Assembly (NCBI RefSeq): GCF_018129985.1
Contig: NZ_JAFCKT010000008.1
Coordinates: 220,236 to 284,235, forward strand
DNA length: 64,000 nt
Reading direction: 5' to 3'
From: Bradyrhizobium sp. SZCCT0148
GTDB lineage: Bacteria; Pseudomonadota; Alphaproteobacteria; Rhizobiales; Xanthobacteraceae
The first letter of the stretch is position 1. Each line of letters begins with the position of its first letter. Position numbers and translations under genes: made by a program. Under the pieces are notes generated by a model that was given only the letters and a program-made list of their open reading frames with translations, was not told where the DNA came from and made no database searches. Positions 51,651-59,204 of the stretch are shown here, piece after piece.

Positions 51651-52610
51651 TCACTGGAGAACCAATCGGCTGCTGCTGACACGGCGGCGATACGAGATGA
51701 ACCCGAGCCCGAAGAAACCAGCAATCATCATGATCCAGGTGGAGGGCTCAGGCACGGCCGCGGTCAAGAACTGGACCTCGCTTAGCATGATCCAGGGTTC
51801 AAGCCCCCCTTTGGTCATCGGGCCCGTCGCAACACCCCCAGCTGCTTCTTGAAGGAAACCGCTGATAGGATCACAGAAGCCAGTGCAGCTGTACGCGTTG
51901 TTGTAAGCACCCAGCACGTGATCGTTGAAATAGTCGATCCCGTCTTGCTGCAACTCACCGCGGTCAAATCTCAACTGAAAGAGGGAGTCCGACGAGACTG
52001 TACCAAAGCCAGCGAGCAGGAGCTGTGCCGCGTTGCCACTCAGAGACGTCGTCTGAAGAGAGGTGCCGGATACTAAGACGCCATTGATCCAAAGATCGAC
52101 GCTGCCGGGCGCTGCTACCAAACCGTTCAAGTCCCCAAGGAGCGGGTTGTAAGCCGCAGCATAGATTGCGATCGAACTAACGCTTTGACCGGCCGCCAGG
52201 TGGAAGGTGATCGTTGGGTCCTGATACTTCCAGCCGACATACTGGGTCGTCCCGCCCGCATAAGCCTGGTTATAGGGCGTGCCGATGACCTTTCCACCGG
52301 TCGCGATACTTCCGCTGACCATCGAATAGTTTTCTTTGGCGATGACGCCGTCGGTCAACAGGCCGGTCCCTCCGCTCAGCTTTCCGACCTGCGGCGTAGA
52401 ATTGTTGGGTACCGGATTGTTCGATCCATTGGTCGACGCGTTGGCACCCTTGTACGTAAAATCAAGATAATCGTAGCCGAATGTATACTGGGTCGACCCG
52501 TTGCCATTGTTCATGTCGTAGCTGGTCACCGTTACAACGCCAGCAAGCGCAGATGACGACGCCAGACCTGCGATCAAAAACGCAGCGAATGAAAACGAGC
52601 GAGACAGCAT
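51651..52610 (-). CDS. PEP-CTERM protein with PEPxWI tag variant
   Basis: A 319-residue exported protein starting at ATG 52610 (GGAG 8-9 bases upstream); a longer frame reaches 52694. Signal peptide: SFSFAAFLIAGLASSSALAG. The body is rich in N, G, S and T, with WKYQDPTITFHLAAGQSVSS and RGELQQDGIDYFNDHVLGAY. Two cysteines occur in AYSCTGFCDPISGFL. The tag reads VPEPSTWIMMIAGFFGLGFI followed by SYRRRVSSS, so the usual Ala after Trp is Ile and the helix has an Ala-Gly in place of Leu-Gly. It is still a good tripartite signal. The larger size and the Cys pair set it apart from the other tagged proteins here. No enzyme motif is recognised. Confidence 0.88.
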   Translation of the reverse strand: MLSRSFSFAAFLIAGLASSSALAGVVTVTSYDMNNGNGSTQYTFGYDYLDFTYKGANASTNGSNNPVPNNSTPQVGKLSGGTGLLTDGVIAKENYSMVSGSIATGGKVIGTPYNQAYAGGTTQYVGWKYQDPTITFHLAAGQSVSSIAIYAAAYNPLLGDLNGLVAAPGSVDLWINGVLVSGTSLQTTSLSGNAAQLLLAGFGTVSSDSLFQLRFDRGELQQDGIDYFNDHVLGAYNNAYSCTGFCDPISGFLQEAAGGVATGPMTKGGLEPWIMLSEVQFLTAAVPEPSTWIMMIAGFFGLGFISYRRRVSSSRLVLQ

Positions 52611-52759
52611 TCCAAATTCTCCAGCAGCCCAACCGGGACCCTTAACCCGTTGTTTAGCGTGTTCGAGATCCGATGTCGTTAATTTGAGGGACACCGGACA
52701 GCTTTTTTTTGAATGCCATCCGTAACCTTAAAGCTCTGATGCCCAGCGCTCCTGCGGCT

Positions 52760-53059
52760 TTAGTTCTTCGGACCCCGATTCTGGTTCAAAGGATTTGGCA
52801 CGGCCTCGAATTCGTTTGTGTAGCCATCCGAGGCAACGCCTTTGAACACCAGAAATCCCCGCGGGGTCACGATGATATCGCCCTCCCGAAGAAGCCCGTC
52901 ACTCTTGGCGATATCGACGGCGATGTTCTGGGCTTCTTCCGCGTTCGGCCGCGGCCGCTTGATGCGTGCCGATTCCGACGCGGCACAACCGTTCCAATCC
53001 AGGAAGATTATCGCAAGAGCGACAATTAAAGCGGGCGACCGCGCATTTGAATGGGCCAC
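52760..53059 (-). CDS. Small exported protein of unknown function
   Basis: The GTG at 53059 is preferred because AGAAGG lies about 9 bases upstream and a hydrophobic segment follows directly (NARSPALIVALAIIFLDWNG, then CAAS). The open frame continues to 53194. The product is about 99 residues: a signal-like N-terminus with a possible but poor lipobox, then a short folded part NAEEAQNIAVDIAKSDGLLR and EGDIIVTPRGFLVFKGVASD. No family is recognised. It is leftward and lies 65 bases before the end of the next small gene. Confidence 0.55.
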   Translation of the reverse strand: MAHSNARSPALIVALAIIFLDWNGCAASESARIKRPRPNAEEAQNIAVDIAKSDGLLREGDIIVTPRGFLVFKGVASDGYTNEFEAVPNPLNQNRGPKN

Positions 53060-53194
53060 GGCCAACACCTTCTCAGGATGTGCGCGATCCTTAGACCAAG
53101 GGTCGCGCCCCCCCGAATTAGATCGGGCTTCACCCCGGCAAAAACGACCATAGACAGGTCGCGAAGCGAGGGCGCAGGTTGTCATTCCGTTCAA

Positions 53195-53338
53195 TCAAGC
53201 TCCCCAGCTTGCGCCGGACGCTCGCCCTGTCATTGACCGATACATTGCCAATCCGAGAGCGACCGTCGCTACCCCGCACGTGAGAAGGAAGCTATTCGAC
53301 GCCGGAAAGCAATTAATACAAGTGCCAACGATATCCAT
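53195..53338 (-). CDS. Putative 47-aa membrane microprotein
   Basis: From ATG 53338 (GGAAG nine bases upstream) a 47-residue product is encoded. It has a two-cysteine N-terminus (DIVGTCINCFPAS), one transmembrane helix (FLLTCGVATVALGLAMYRSM) and a polar tail. It is on the same strand as the neighbouring small exported protein. No family is recognised; it may be real on the strength of its start site and helix. Confidence 0.4.
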   Translation of the reverse strand: MDIVGTCINCFPASNSFLLTCGVATVALGLAMYRSMTGRASGASWGA

Positions 53339-53410
53339 TGCGCGATCTTCCTTTGTCAAGGCACCGACGCCCCTCACGGCCTGCACAGCCCGGTACACCT
53401 TTCGAAACGA

Positions 53411-53437
53411 GAAAGGCCGCCAAGATAGCGGCCTTTC
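53411..53437. terminator. Perfect hairpin terminator after the tagged-protein gene
   Basis: GAAAGGCCGC (53411-53420) and GCGGCCTTTC (53428-53437) form a ten-base perfect stem with a seven-base loop. On the minus strand it follows the stop at 53463 by 25 bases and ends in a short pyrimidine tract. Confidence 0.85.
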
Positions 53438-53462
53438 GTTAGCAAATGGGTCTTCGCATTTT

Positions 53463-54143
53463 TTACGCGAGACGGAACGACGCGCCGCCCGTCTTGCTGC
53501 TCTTGCGATAGCCGAGGAAACCCAGGCCCAGGAAGCCCAGCAGCATCATCGCCCAAGTCGCCGGCTCAGGAACGGCCGGAGCAACGAAGCTGTCGAACTC
53601 AAACGAGTTCTGACCAGAGCTGATCACAACCCGGTTGAAAGCATCAGTGTCCCCGAGGGTGACATACCGGTTAGACATGTCCGAGACCTGATTTCCGTCC
53701 GCTGTAAGCGTAGGAGTCACGTTGGATCCGAACAACTGCCCCACCTGCGTGTTGCCATTGTAGAAAGTGATCTGGTTCGAGGGGTCGATAGACCCCCAGA
53801 AGAGCGAGATGGAATTAGTCAGGCCGAAGCTGACCTGCAACTGACCGTTGAGCAGAACTGAAGCAAAATGGTTGCTGCTCGGAAACCCAGCCGGATTCGC
53901 ACCGTTGCCATCGCTGAAATTCTGAATGATGGAGGTGGAGCCCGAACCGATGTTCGTAAAGGTCACGCCAGAACGCGTGAAACTGGTAATCGAACCAACT
54001 CCGACGTCTTCGAAGCTAATCGCACCAGGGGGTCCGGTAAAGCCAGGCAAACCAGGGGCTACCGTGATGACCGCTGCGTGAGCGGACGATCCCAGAGCAG
54101 CTGCAAAAGCCAGTGCAGCAAGGCCCTTTCCAATAAATTTCAT
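53463..54143 (-). CDS. PEPxWA-CTERM sorting-tag protein
   Basis: This is a 226-residue exported protein with signal peptide GKGLAALAFAAALGSSAHAA. The body begins ITFED-like (GAISFEDVGVGSITSFTRSG) and contains FGLTNSISLFWGSIDPSNQI and YVTLGDTDAFNRVVISSGQN. It ends SFEFDSFVAPAVPEPATWAM, a common architecture of secreted sorting-tag proteins of the NPDVxDL/choice-of-anchor type. The tag continues with MLLGFLGLGFLGYRKSSK. AGGAGG-like purines (GGAGGAG) lie about nine bases before the ATG, a strong ribosome-binding site. A perfect terminator follows at 53411. AT-rich DNA upstream (54180-54260) is its likely promoter. Confidence 0.92.
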   Translation of the reverse strand: MKFIGKGLAALAFAAALGSSAHAAVITVAPGLPGFTGPPGAISFEDVGVGSITSFTRSGVTFTNIGSGSTSIIQNFSDGNGANPAGFPSSNHFASVLLNGQLQVSFGLTNSISLFWGSIDPSNQITFYNGNTQVGQLFGSNVTPTLTADGNQVSDMSNRYVTLGDTDAFNRVVISSGQNSFEFDSFVAPAVPEPATWAMMLLGFLGLGFLGYRKSSKTGGASFRLA

Positions 54144-54507
54144 TATTACTCTCCTCCTTAAGGATTACGATACTGCCGACAGTACGAGATTAATAATCCG
54201 TAAAAGTGCGACGGTCAATAGGAATTTAATTATTAAATGCTGATTTTGATTCAAACAACAGTTAAACAGTTGGCATAAGGCAGATGAGAAGAGAAGAGAA
54301 ACCCGTCCCCAAGTTAGGCAATGTACGCGCGAGGTAATCCGACGCTACGACTACGGGCGGCCAAGAAGCCAATCCCGCAAAAGCCGTCGATCATCATACC
54401 CAGTCTCGGACTCGGGAATGGTCGACCGAGCCAACCAGTCCGATCTGCAGATCGCTGCCCGTCAGAGTTAATAGGGAAAGCCTTTAGGCAACGTCGCCCG
54501 CAAAGAC
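54144..54507. other. Promoter region and decayed tag fragment
   Basis: Bases 54180-54260 are strongly AT-rich and probably hold the promoter of the leftward gene at 54143. The rest contains the broken tag at 54314-54430. No intact gene is present. Confidence 0.5.
54314..54430 (-). pseudogene. Frameshifted PEP-CTERM tail
   Basis: On the minus strand one frame reads STIPESET and the next frame continues GMMIDGFCGIGFLAARSRSV to a stop at 54314. Joined by one base they give PESETW-like, then MMxxGFCGxGFLA and a basic end. This closely follows the intact tag at 50283 (MMILGFCGVGF). No body domain remains in frame upstream. Confidence 0.6.
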
Positions 54508-55149
54508 TTAGCGGGAGGCAGTGAAAGTCCTATTCGGCCGGCGAGCAGCACGTCCCAAAATGCCGACTCCAAGGAACCCAAGCAGCATCATCGTCCAGCT
54601 TGAAAGCTCAGGAACGGCCCCGACAGCTGTGAAATCAAACGTACCCGGGACACCGGCACAATAGAGATTCCCGGGGCAAGTAAGCTTGCCGTCAGGATCA
54701 ATGGGCGTCTTTGGGCCGTCCGGCAACCAAGTTGTAAAGTACGGCCCGGGCACAAAATCAGGGTAAGTATCAGGCAATAGATAGAGTCCGCCATAATTAC
54801 CTGCAAAGGAGAACAGCACGCCGTCTTGGGAAAACGCGCCGGCGATAAAAAGATTATCGTAGGACATAAACCTGACGGAATCGGTCGGATCTGGATAGAA
54901 TCTATTCTGACCCAAGCTATAGTCCGCCGGAATCAGGCCGGTGATCGCTTGTGTCACTCCGCCAGAAATAACGTTTCCCGAGATCGATTGAAGCTGTCCG
55001 GTTGATGGGTCGTAGACGAATTTGCCGGCAACGCTGTAGCCTGAACCGGCAAAAGAGAAGCTTTCAATCAAGTAAGTCGCCGCCTGAGCTGGCATCACCA
55101 TTAGCGTAGCGCCGACAATCGCCGCCCGAAAAAGCTTGGCAATATTCAC
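54508..55149 (-). CDS. Sorting-tag protein with divergent PEL motif
   Basis: The start is probably GTG 55149 (GGTGGAG just upstream); ATG 55164 is in frame but lacks a ribosome-binding site. The product is about 213 residues with signal peptide KLFRAAIVGATLMVMPAQAA. The body opens TYLIESFSFAGSGYSVAGKF and VYDPSTGQLQSISGNV, a pattern shared with small secreted beta proteins of the PEP-CTERM group, and has one Cys pair (LTCPGNLYCAG). The tag reads VPELSSWTMMLLGFLGVGIL and then GRAARRPNR: the second Pro of PEP is Leu, and Trp-Ala is Trp-Thr. It is either a substrate with relaxed recognition or one drifting out of the sorting system. Confidence 0.82.
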   Translation of the reverse strand: MNIAKLFRAAIVGATLMVMPAQAATYLIESFSFAGSGYSVAGKFVYDPSTGQLQSISGNVISGGVTQAITGLIPADYSLGQNRFYPDPTDSVRFMSYDNLFIAGAFSQDGVLFSFAGNYGGLYLLPDTYPDFVPGPYFTTWLPDGPKTPIDPDGKLTCPGNLYCAGVPGTFDFTAVGAVPELSSWTMMLLGFLGVGILGRAARRPNRTFTASR

Positions 55150-55389
55150 TGTCTCCACCCTCATCCGAAATACAACATATTGATTCTAGATTGCGCGTAA
55201 CGTTCCCGACGGAATGAGCTCCGGCGAGCTACCTCGCAGACGCAAGGCTCTTTGAACTGTGGGGAAGAAAACTCAAAGCGAACGCTTACTGATTCGCCCT
55301 AGAGATTATATCCCAATCGAACGCCTTGCGCTCAGATCGAATTCAATGACAAAGAAAAATTCGGGCCGACCGCTGGCGGCAGCCGAGCG

Positions 55390-55629
55390 TCAAAACGCGG
55401 ACTTGGATTTATCCAAACTTAGGCGAATCGTCGCGACGAAGCGATTTTGGCGATCATCCAAAGTATCCGAGACCTGCACTTTGGTCAGATCGGAAAAAGC
55501 CCTAACTACCGGCATCATCTCTGTGCGGACCTGTGACGCCAGATCAGCATTTCGCTCAACGACCTCGTCGGCGGCGTTGAGCGCCGCGAGCAAAACTCGC
55601 GTGATCGAATCGGGCATGTGATTGGACAT
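55390..55629 (-). CDS. Small helical protein of unknown function
   Basis: A 79-residue frame from ATG 55629, with a second possible start four codons on. The sequence is helical and amphipathic (MPDSITRVLLAALNAADEVV; ERNADLASQVRTEMMPVVRA) and ends basic (LSLDKSKSAF). The region has protein-like composition but no family is recognised. An overlapping upstream frame ends at 55635 with NSMLSEESWLLRL, so a longer transcript with two small products is possible. Confidence 0.4.
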   Translation of the reverse strand: MSNHMPDSITRVLLAALNAADEVVERNADLASQVRTEMMPVVRAFSDLTKVQVSDTLDDRQNRFVATIRLSLDKSKSAF

Positions 55630-56015
55630 GATTCTCAGAGCCTCAAGAGCCAGCTTTCCTCACTTAGCATCGAGTTCCGTGAGTCTTGAAGCGATCGCTC
55701 CGGCTGATCTTGCAATTTCTGTGCGGAGTGACTTCCCTGCCGCAGATGATAGTCCATCCTACGATCCACGAGAGGCACGACGATTTTCGCCCGGACGGAG
55801 AGAACCGTCGCTCCTGGCCCTCTCTGCGGGCAACTCTTGCCTCTCGTCGAAGCTTGGAGGCGAGCGCTTGATCCGCCTGAGCTTCTGGAAGAGCAAATGT
55901 TGCTTGCCCGAACAAGCAACTCGCGACGTGCACAACGACACAACCGCCCCTTTCCGCGCATACAAAAAAGCCGCCTCTCGGCGGCTTTTCCAATCTTTCC
56001 GCTGGTCGATCGCGA
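55630..56015. other. Short intergenic stretch with terminator
   Basis: It holds the terminator of the tagged-protein gene at 55964-55990. A minus-strand open frame at 55635-55961 is not convincing as a gene, although its end (MDYHLRQGSHSAQKLQDQPE) looks protein-like. Confidence 0.35.
55964..55990 (-). terminator. Rho-independent terminator
   Basis: On the minus strand AAAAGCCGCC, loop GAGA, GGCGGCTTTTTT: a perfect stem running into six T. It is about 25 bases after the stop at 56016. Confidence 0.92.
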
Positions 56016-56465
56016 TCAGGCGATCCGGATCGACGAACCCGCACGGCGGCGGTAAGCCACGAAACCGACACCGAGGAAGCCAAGCATCATCATGGCCCAA
56101 GTAGCGGGCTCAGGAACGGCAGTTACAGTGAACGTGATTTCTTCCGGTTTATTGATGGTGTTCACTTTGCCACCGCCTGCAAGATTACCCACATAGGTGA
56201 AGTAGGCGGTATACGTTCCAACCCCGTAGCTGAAGGTCGGGAGATCGATCAGAGGATTAGACCCTAACAGCGAACCGGACGCCCCATTCCCATCGGTATC
56301 CGAGAAGTACCAAGTTCCTGAGCTGAAGTTAACGCTTGAGAAAGCTGCGGTGAAATCGAAAGTCGCGCCAGTCTGTGAATCAGAGAACACAACCGACGCC
56401 CGAGCTGGAGCGGCCACCATAAACAAACTAAGAACACCAGCAATAAGAACCTTAATGCCCGACAT
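56016..56465 (-). CDS. PEPxWA-CTERM sorting-tag protein (small)
   Basis: This is the shortest intact tagged protein here at 149 residues. ATG 56465 is chosen because GGAAGGGG lies 5 bases upstream and the signal peptide (KVLIAGVLSLFMVAAPARAS) follows. The body of about 95 residues is beta-rich (VVFSDSQTGATFDFTAAFSS; GTYTAYFTYVGNLAGGGKVN) and the tag is VPEPATWAMMMLGFLGVGFV followed by AYRRRAGSS. The shared palindrome TGCGACGCA lies at 56497-56505, 32 bases upstream of the start, so this gene may be regulated together with the polysaccharide operons. Confidence 0.9.
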   Translation of the reverse strand: MSGIKVLIAGVLSLFMVAAPARASVVFSDSQTGATFDFTAAFSSVNFSSGTWYFSDTDGNGASGSLLGSNPLIDLPTFSYGVGTYTAYFTYVGNLAGGGKVNTINKPEEITFTVTAVPEPATWAMMMLGFLGVGFVAYRRRAGSSIRIA

Positions 56466-56496
56466 GATATCCCCTTCCAAATCCGGCGGAATATGT

Positions 56497-56505
56497 TGCG
56501 ACGCA
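56497..56505. promoter_or_regulatory. Palindrome TGCGACGCA upstream of a tagged-protein gene
   Basis: The same nonamer as at 20070, 20587 and 25845. Eleven bases, TTGCGACGCAC, are identical to the copy at 25844. It lies 32-40 bases before the ATG at 56465 on the minus strand. Confidence 0.45.
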
Positions 56506-56620
56506 CTCGACGTTTTGTCAACCTTGTGCGCTGCAATGTTTGCGGTCCTCCGGTTTTTTTATCCGCACCAGCCATCAGACGACAAAATGACGATGCCCCG
56601 GCGAGATAACTCGAGATTGG

Positions 56621-57802
56621 TCATTCTGGCTTGTGACGATCGGTCCGCACCCATCCGGACGAACCGCGTCGCACAAGATGGCGCAAGAGCCGGAAGCGGT
56701 GCAGAACCTGCCCTGCGACAGAAGGAATTCGCGAAGCAGGCAGGATGTCGCGGCCGAATCTGAACCAGGCCAACGCCAGCGCGCTAGCCAAGAGAGAGAG
56801 ATTTAAAAGGGCCAACACAGCCGGGAGCAGGGCTCCAATCAACAACGTATAGGTGCCGCCCAGAGCGGCAACGCCTAAGGCTATTGCGACGAGAAGCGAC
56901 AACGGCGGCACGACCAGATCGAGCGCAAGGACCAGGGCATCAGGATTGCGCCTCGCGATCGACGCCGCCAACAGCCGCGGGACGTACGAGCCAATCATAG
57001 CCAAATGTCCTTCAATCCAACGCCGACGCTGACTCTCGACACCTCGTTCTGTGGCCGCGAACTCACTGGTCACTCGGACTGCCGACAGGAAGCGCGCGGG
57101 TGTGCCGGACAAGGCAAGGTCCAAGCCCAATTTTAAATCCTCGACAATATTGCCGCTCGCAAGCGGCGCGGAATTAATGACCTCCCAGGGAAATATCATC
57201 CCCGTGCCCATCAGCTGTACCGGCCTGCCGAGGCACCTGAGCCCGAGAGGCCTGACCCAGTTCTTCAAGCGCCAAGCGAATTCCGCGACACGCTGATCGA
57301 CTTGAACCCCCTCGACGCCCGTCATGAGGTAGAGTGCCTGAACAGGCCCTCCCGTTTCAACACTATAACCGAGCGTCTTTGCGAGGAAGTCGGGCTGCAG
57401 CCGACAATCGGCATCCACAAACAGAACAAATTCGGGCGGATTTTGCTTCAGATGCGCGATGGCCCAAGCCATCGCATAACCCTTGCCCCGTCGATCAGGC
57501 TCGTCGCGCGGGAGCACCTCTGCACCGTGAGCGCCCGACACCGCTGCGGTATCGTCAGTGCAATTGTCAGCCACCACAATCAGGCGATCGCGCCTTCTCA
57601 ATTGGGGGATGACGTCCTCGAGCGTCGGAATGATCCCGCGCCCCTCATTGTGAGCTGGCACGACAACCGCGACCGGACCAGCCGTCGTGCCGTTTCCTGT
57701 CTCGTATTCACTCCGTGCGCCGAGCGCCGCCAGCACCTCGACGAAGAGCACAAGCGTGGGAATTAACGCCAAAGCGATTAAGGCGACAAGAAATATCATC
57801 AT
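56621..57802 (-). CDS. Membrane-bound family-2 glycosyltransferase
   Basis: The protein is about 393 residues from ATG 57802 (GGCGGAAA upstream); the frame is open to 57955. One N-terminal helix (MMIFLVALIALALIPTLVLF) is followed by a GT2 domain: VAVVVPAHNEGRGI, then LIVVADNCTDDTA, then FVLFVDADCR with the D-x-D type motif, GTGMIFPWEVI, LVEDLKLG-like (NIVEDLKLGLDLAL), and the QRRRW catalytic box. Two to three helices close the protein. This is the processive or cyclic-lipid type of GT2 found beside exosortase loci. It is divergent from the GT4 gene at 57966, with a 163-base shared promoter region, and may help build the glycan on which sorted proteins depend. Confidence 0.9.
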   Translation of the reverse strand: MMIFLVALIALALIPTLVLFVEVLAALGARSEYETGNGTTAGPVAVVVPAHNEGRGIIPTLEDVIPQLRRRDRLIVVADNCTDDTAAVSGAHGAEVLPRDEPDRRGKGYAMAWAIAHLKQNPPEFVLFVDADCRLQPDFLAKTLGYSVETGGPVQALYLMTGVEGVQVDQRVAEFAWRLKNWVRPLGLRCLGRPVQLMGTGMIFPWEVINSAPLASGNIVEDLKLGLDLALSGTPARFLSAVRVTSEFAATERGVESQRRRWIEGHLAMIGSYVPRLLAASIARRNPDALVLALDLVVPPLSLLVAIALGVAALGGTYTLLIGALLPAVLALLNLSLLASALALAWFRFGRDILPASRIPSVAGQVLHRFRLLRHLVRRGSSGWVRTDRHKPE

Positions 57803-57965
57803 CCATTGATTTCCGCCAAGCCGAGGATACTCATTGCCCGCAACAATTCTCAGATTAAGGCAATCAGGTGCCCGAACAGCTACTGGTCTACCGAAAGCTA
57901 CAAATAGCACCGTCCAACAGTCAAACCTCCATTGCTCAGTTCGAAGACACCTCAAGATCGAACCA

Positions 57966-59168
57966 ATGAAAATCGCCTATCTGGTTAATCGCTACCCGGC
58001 AGTCAGCCACAGCTTTATCCGAAGAGAGATTCTCGCCCTCGAACGTCAAGGGCACGAGATCTTGCGCATCTCAATCCGAGGGGGCAATGAGGACTTTCTC
58101 AGCGCAGAAGATCGGATCGAAGCGCAGCGCACACATTTCGTCCTTCATCGGGGTGGTAGAAGCCTTCTGCTCGCATTCTTTCGTGTGCTTGCAACGCGAC
58201 CGGTTCACATGGTTAAGGCCTTCGCTTTAATATGGAAGCTTGGGCGACGGGCGGAAAGACCGCTTCCGGTCCACCTTGTTTATCTGATTGAGGCGTGCCT
58301 GATCTTTCTTTTGTTGCGAGAAAAAAACGCGCAGCATCTTCATGCGCATTTTGGCACCAACTCCGCTGAAGTCGCGATGTTGACCAACGCGTTGGGCGGA
58401 CCGCCTTGGAGCTTCACGGCCCACGGTCCGGAGGAATTCGACAAAGCCGGTTTTATCGGCTTGGCAGAAAAGATCCGGTCCGCCAGCTTTGTTGTTGCGA
58501 TCAGCTCCTTTGGACGCAGTCAACTTTTCCGTCAAGTCGACTATGAACAATGGAAGAAAATAAGAGTTGTGAGGTGCGGCCTTGAGCCCGCTTTCTACGA
58601 GCATGACACAATAAGGCAGCCGACCGAGATACCCCGACTTGTGTGTGTCGGAAGACTATCTGAGCAGAAAGGGCAGCTGTTGCTGCTGGAGGCTGCAAGA
58701 CGGCTTCTAGACGTCGGTGTCAAATTCGAGCTTGTTCTTGCCGGCGATGGCGAGATGAGAGCAGAGCTGGAGCGCAGCATCGAGCAACTCCATTTGCAGG
58801 CTTTCGTAACGATTACAGGCTGGATCTCAAGTGACCAGGTGCGCGGGCACATTCTGGCCTCCAGGGCGCTAGTCTTACCAAGCTTCGCAGAAGGCCTTCC
58901 CGTCGTACTCATGGAAGCCATGGCCCTGCGACGTCCCGTGATCAGCACCTTCGTCGCGGGGATTCCTGAATTGGTCGAACCGGGCAAGCACGGCTGGCTT
59001 GTTCCCGCGGGAGACGTGGACCGCCTTGCGGCCGCCATGCAGGCATGCCTCCAATGCTCCGACGAAGATATCGAAAAGATAGGAGAGAGTGCTCGAACGA
59101 AAGTCATCGATCTCCACGACATCGATCGTGAAGCACTGCGTTTAGCCGAAATGTTTCGAGCAGCTTAG
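57966..59168 (+). CDS. Family-4 glycosyltransferase of the exosortase locus
   Basis: This is a 400-residue GT-B glycosyltransferase beginning MKIAYLVNRYPAVSHSFIRR, the N-terminal pattern of the colanic-acid WcaL/EpsD-like GT4 branch that is typical next to exosortase genes. AQHLHAHFGTNSAEVAMLTN and PWSFTAHGPEEFDKAGFIGL follow in the N-terminal domain. The C-terminal domain shows LVCVGRLSEQKGQLLLLEAA and the donor site LPSFAEGLPVVLMEAMALRR with E-x7-E. The ATG at 57966 is preferred over the opening at 57834, since the conserved fold begins at once. It is probably part of the same glycan assembly as the divergent GT2. Confidence 0.92.
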   Translation: MKIAYLVNRYPAVSHSFIRREILALERQGHEILRISIRGGNEDFLSAEDRIEAQRTHFVLHRGGRSLLLAFFRVLATRPVHMVKAFALIWKLGRRAERPLPVHLVYLIEACLIFLLLREKNAQHLHAHFGTNSAEVAMLTNALGGPPWSFTAHGPEEFDKAGFIGLAEKIRSASFVVAISSFGRSQLFRQVDYEQWKKIRVVRCGLEPAFYEHDTIRQPTEIPRLVCVGRLSEQKGQLLLLEAARRLLDVGVKFELVLAGDGEMRAELERSIEQLHLQAFVTITGWISSDQVRGHILASRALVLPSFAEGLPVVLMEAMALRRPVISTFVAGIPELVEPGKHGWLVPAGDVDRLAAAMQACLQCSDEDIEKIGESARTKVIDLHDIDREALRLAEMFRAA

Positions 59169-59204
59169 TTTGATGCGACGGCCTTCTCGCGGCGCCGGAC
59201 GTAA

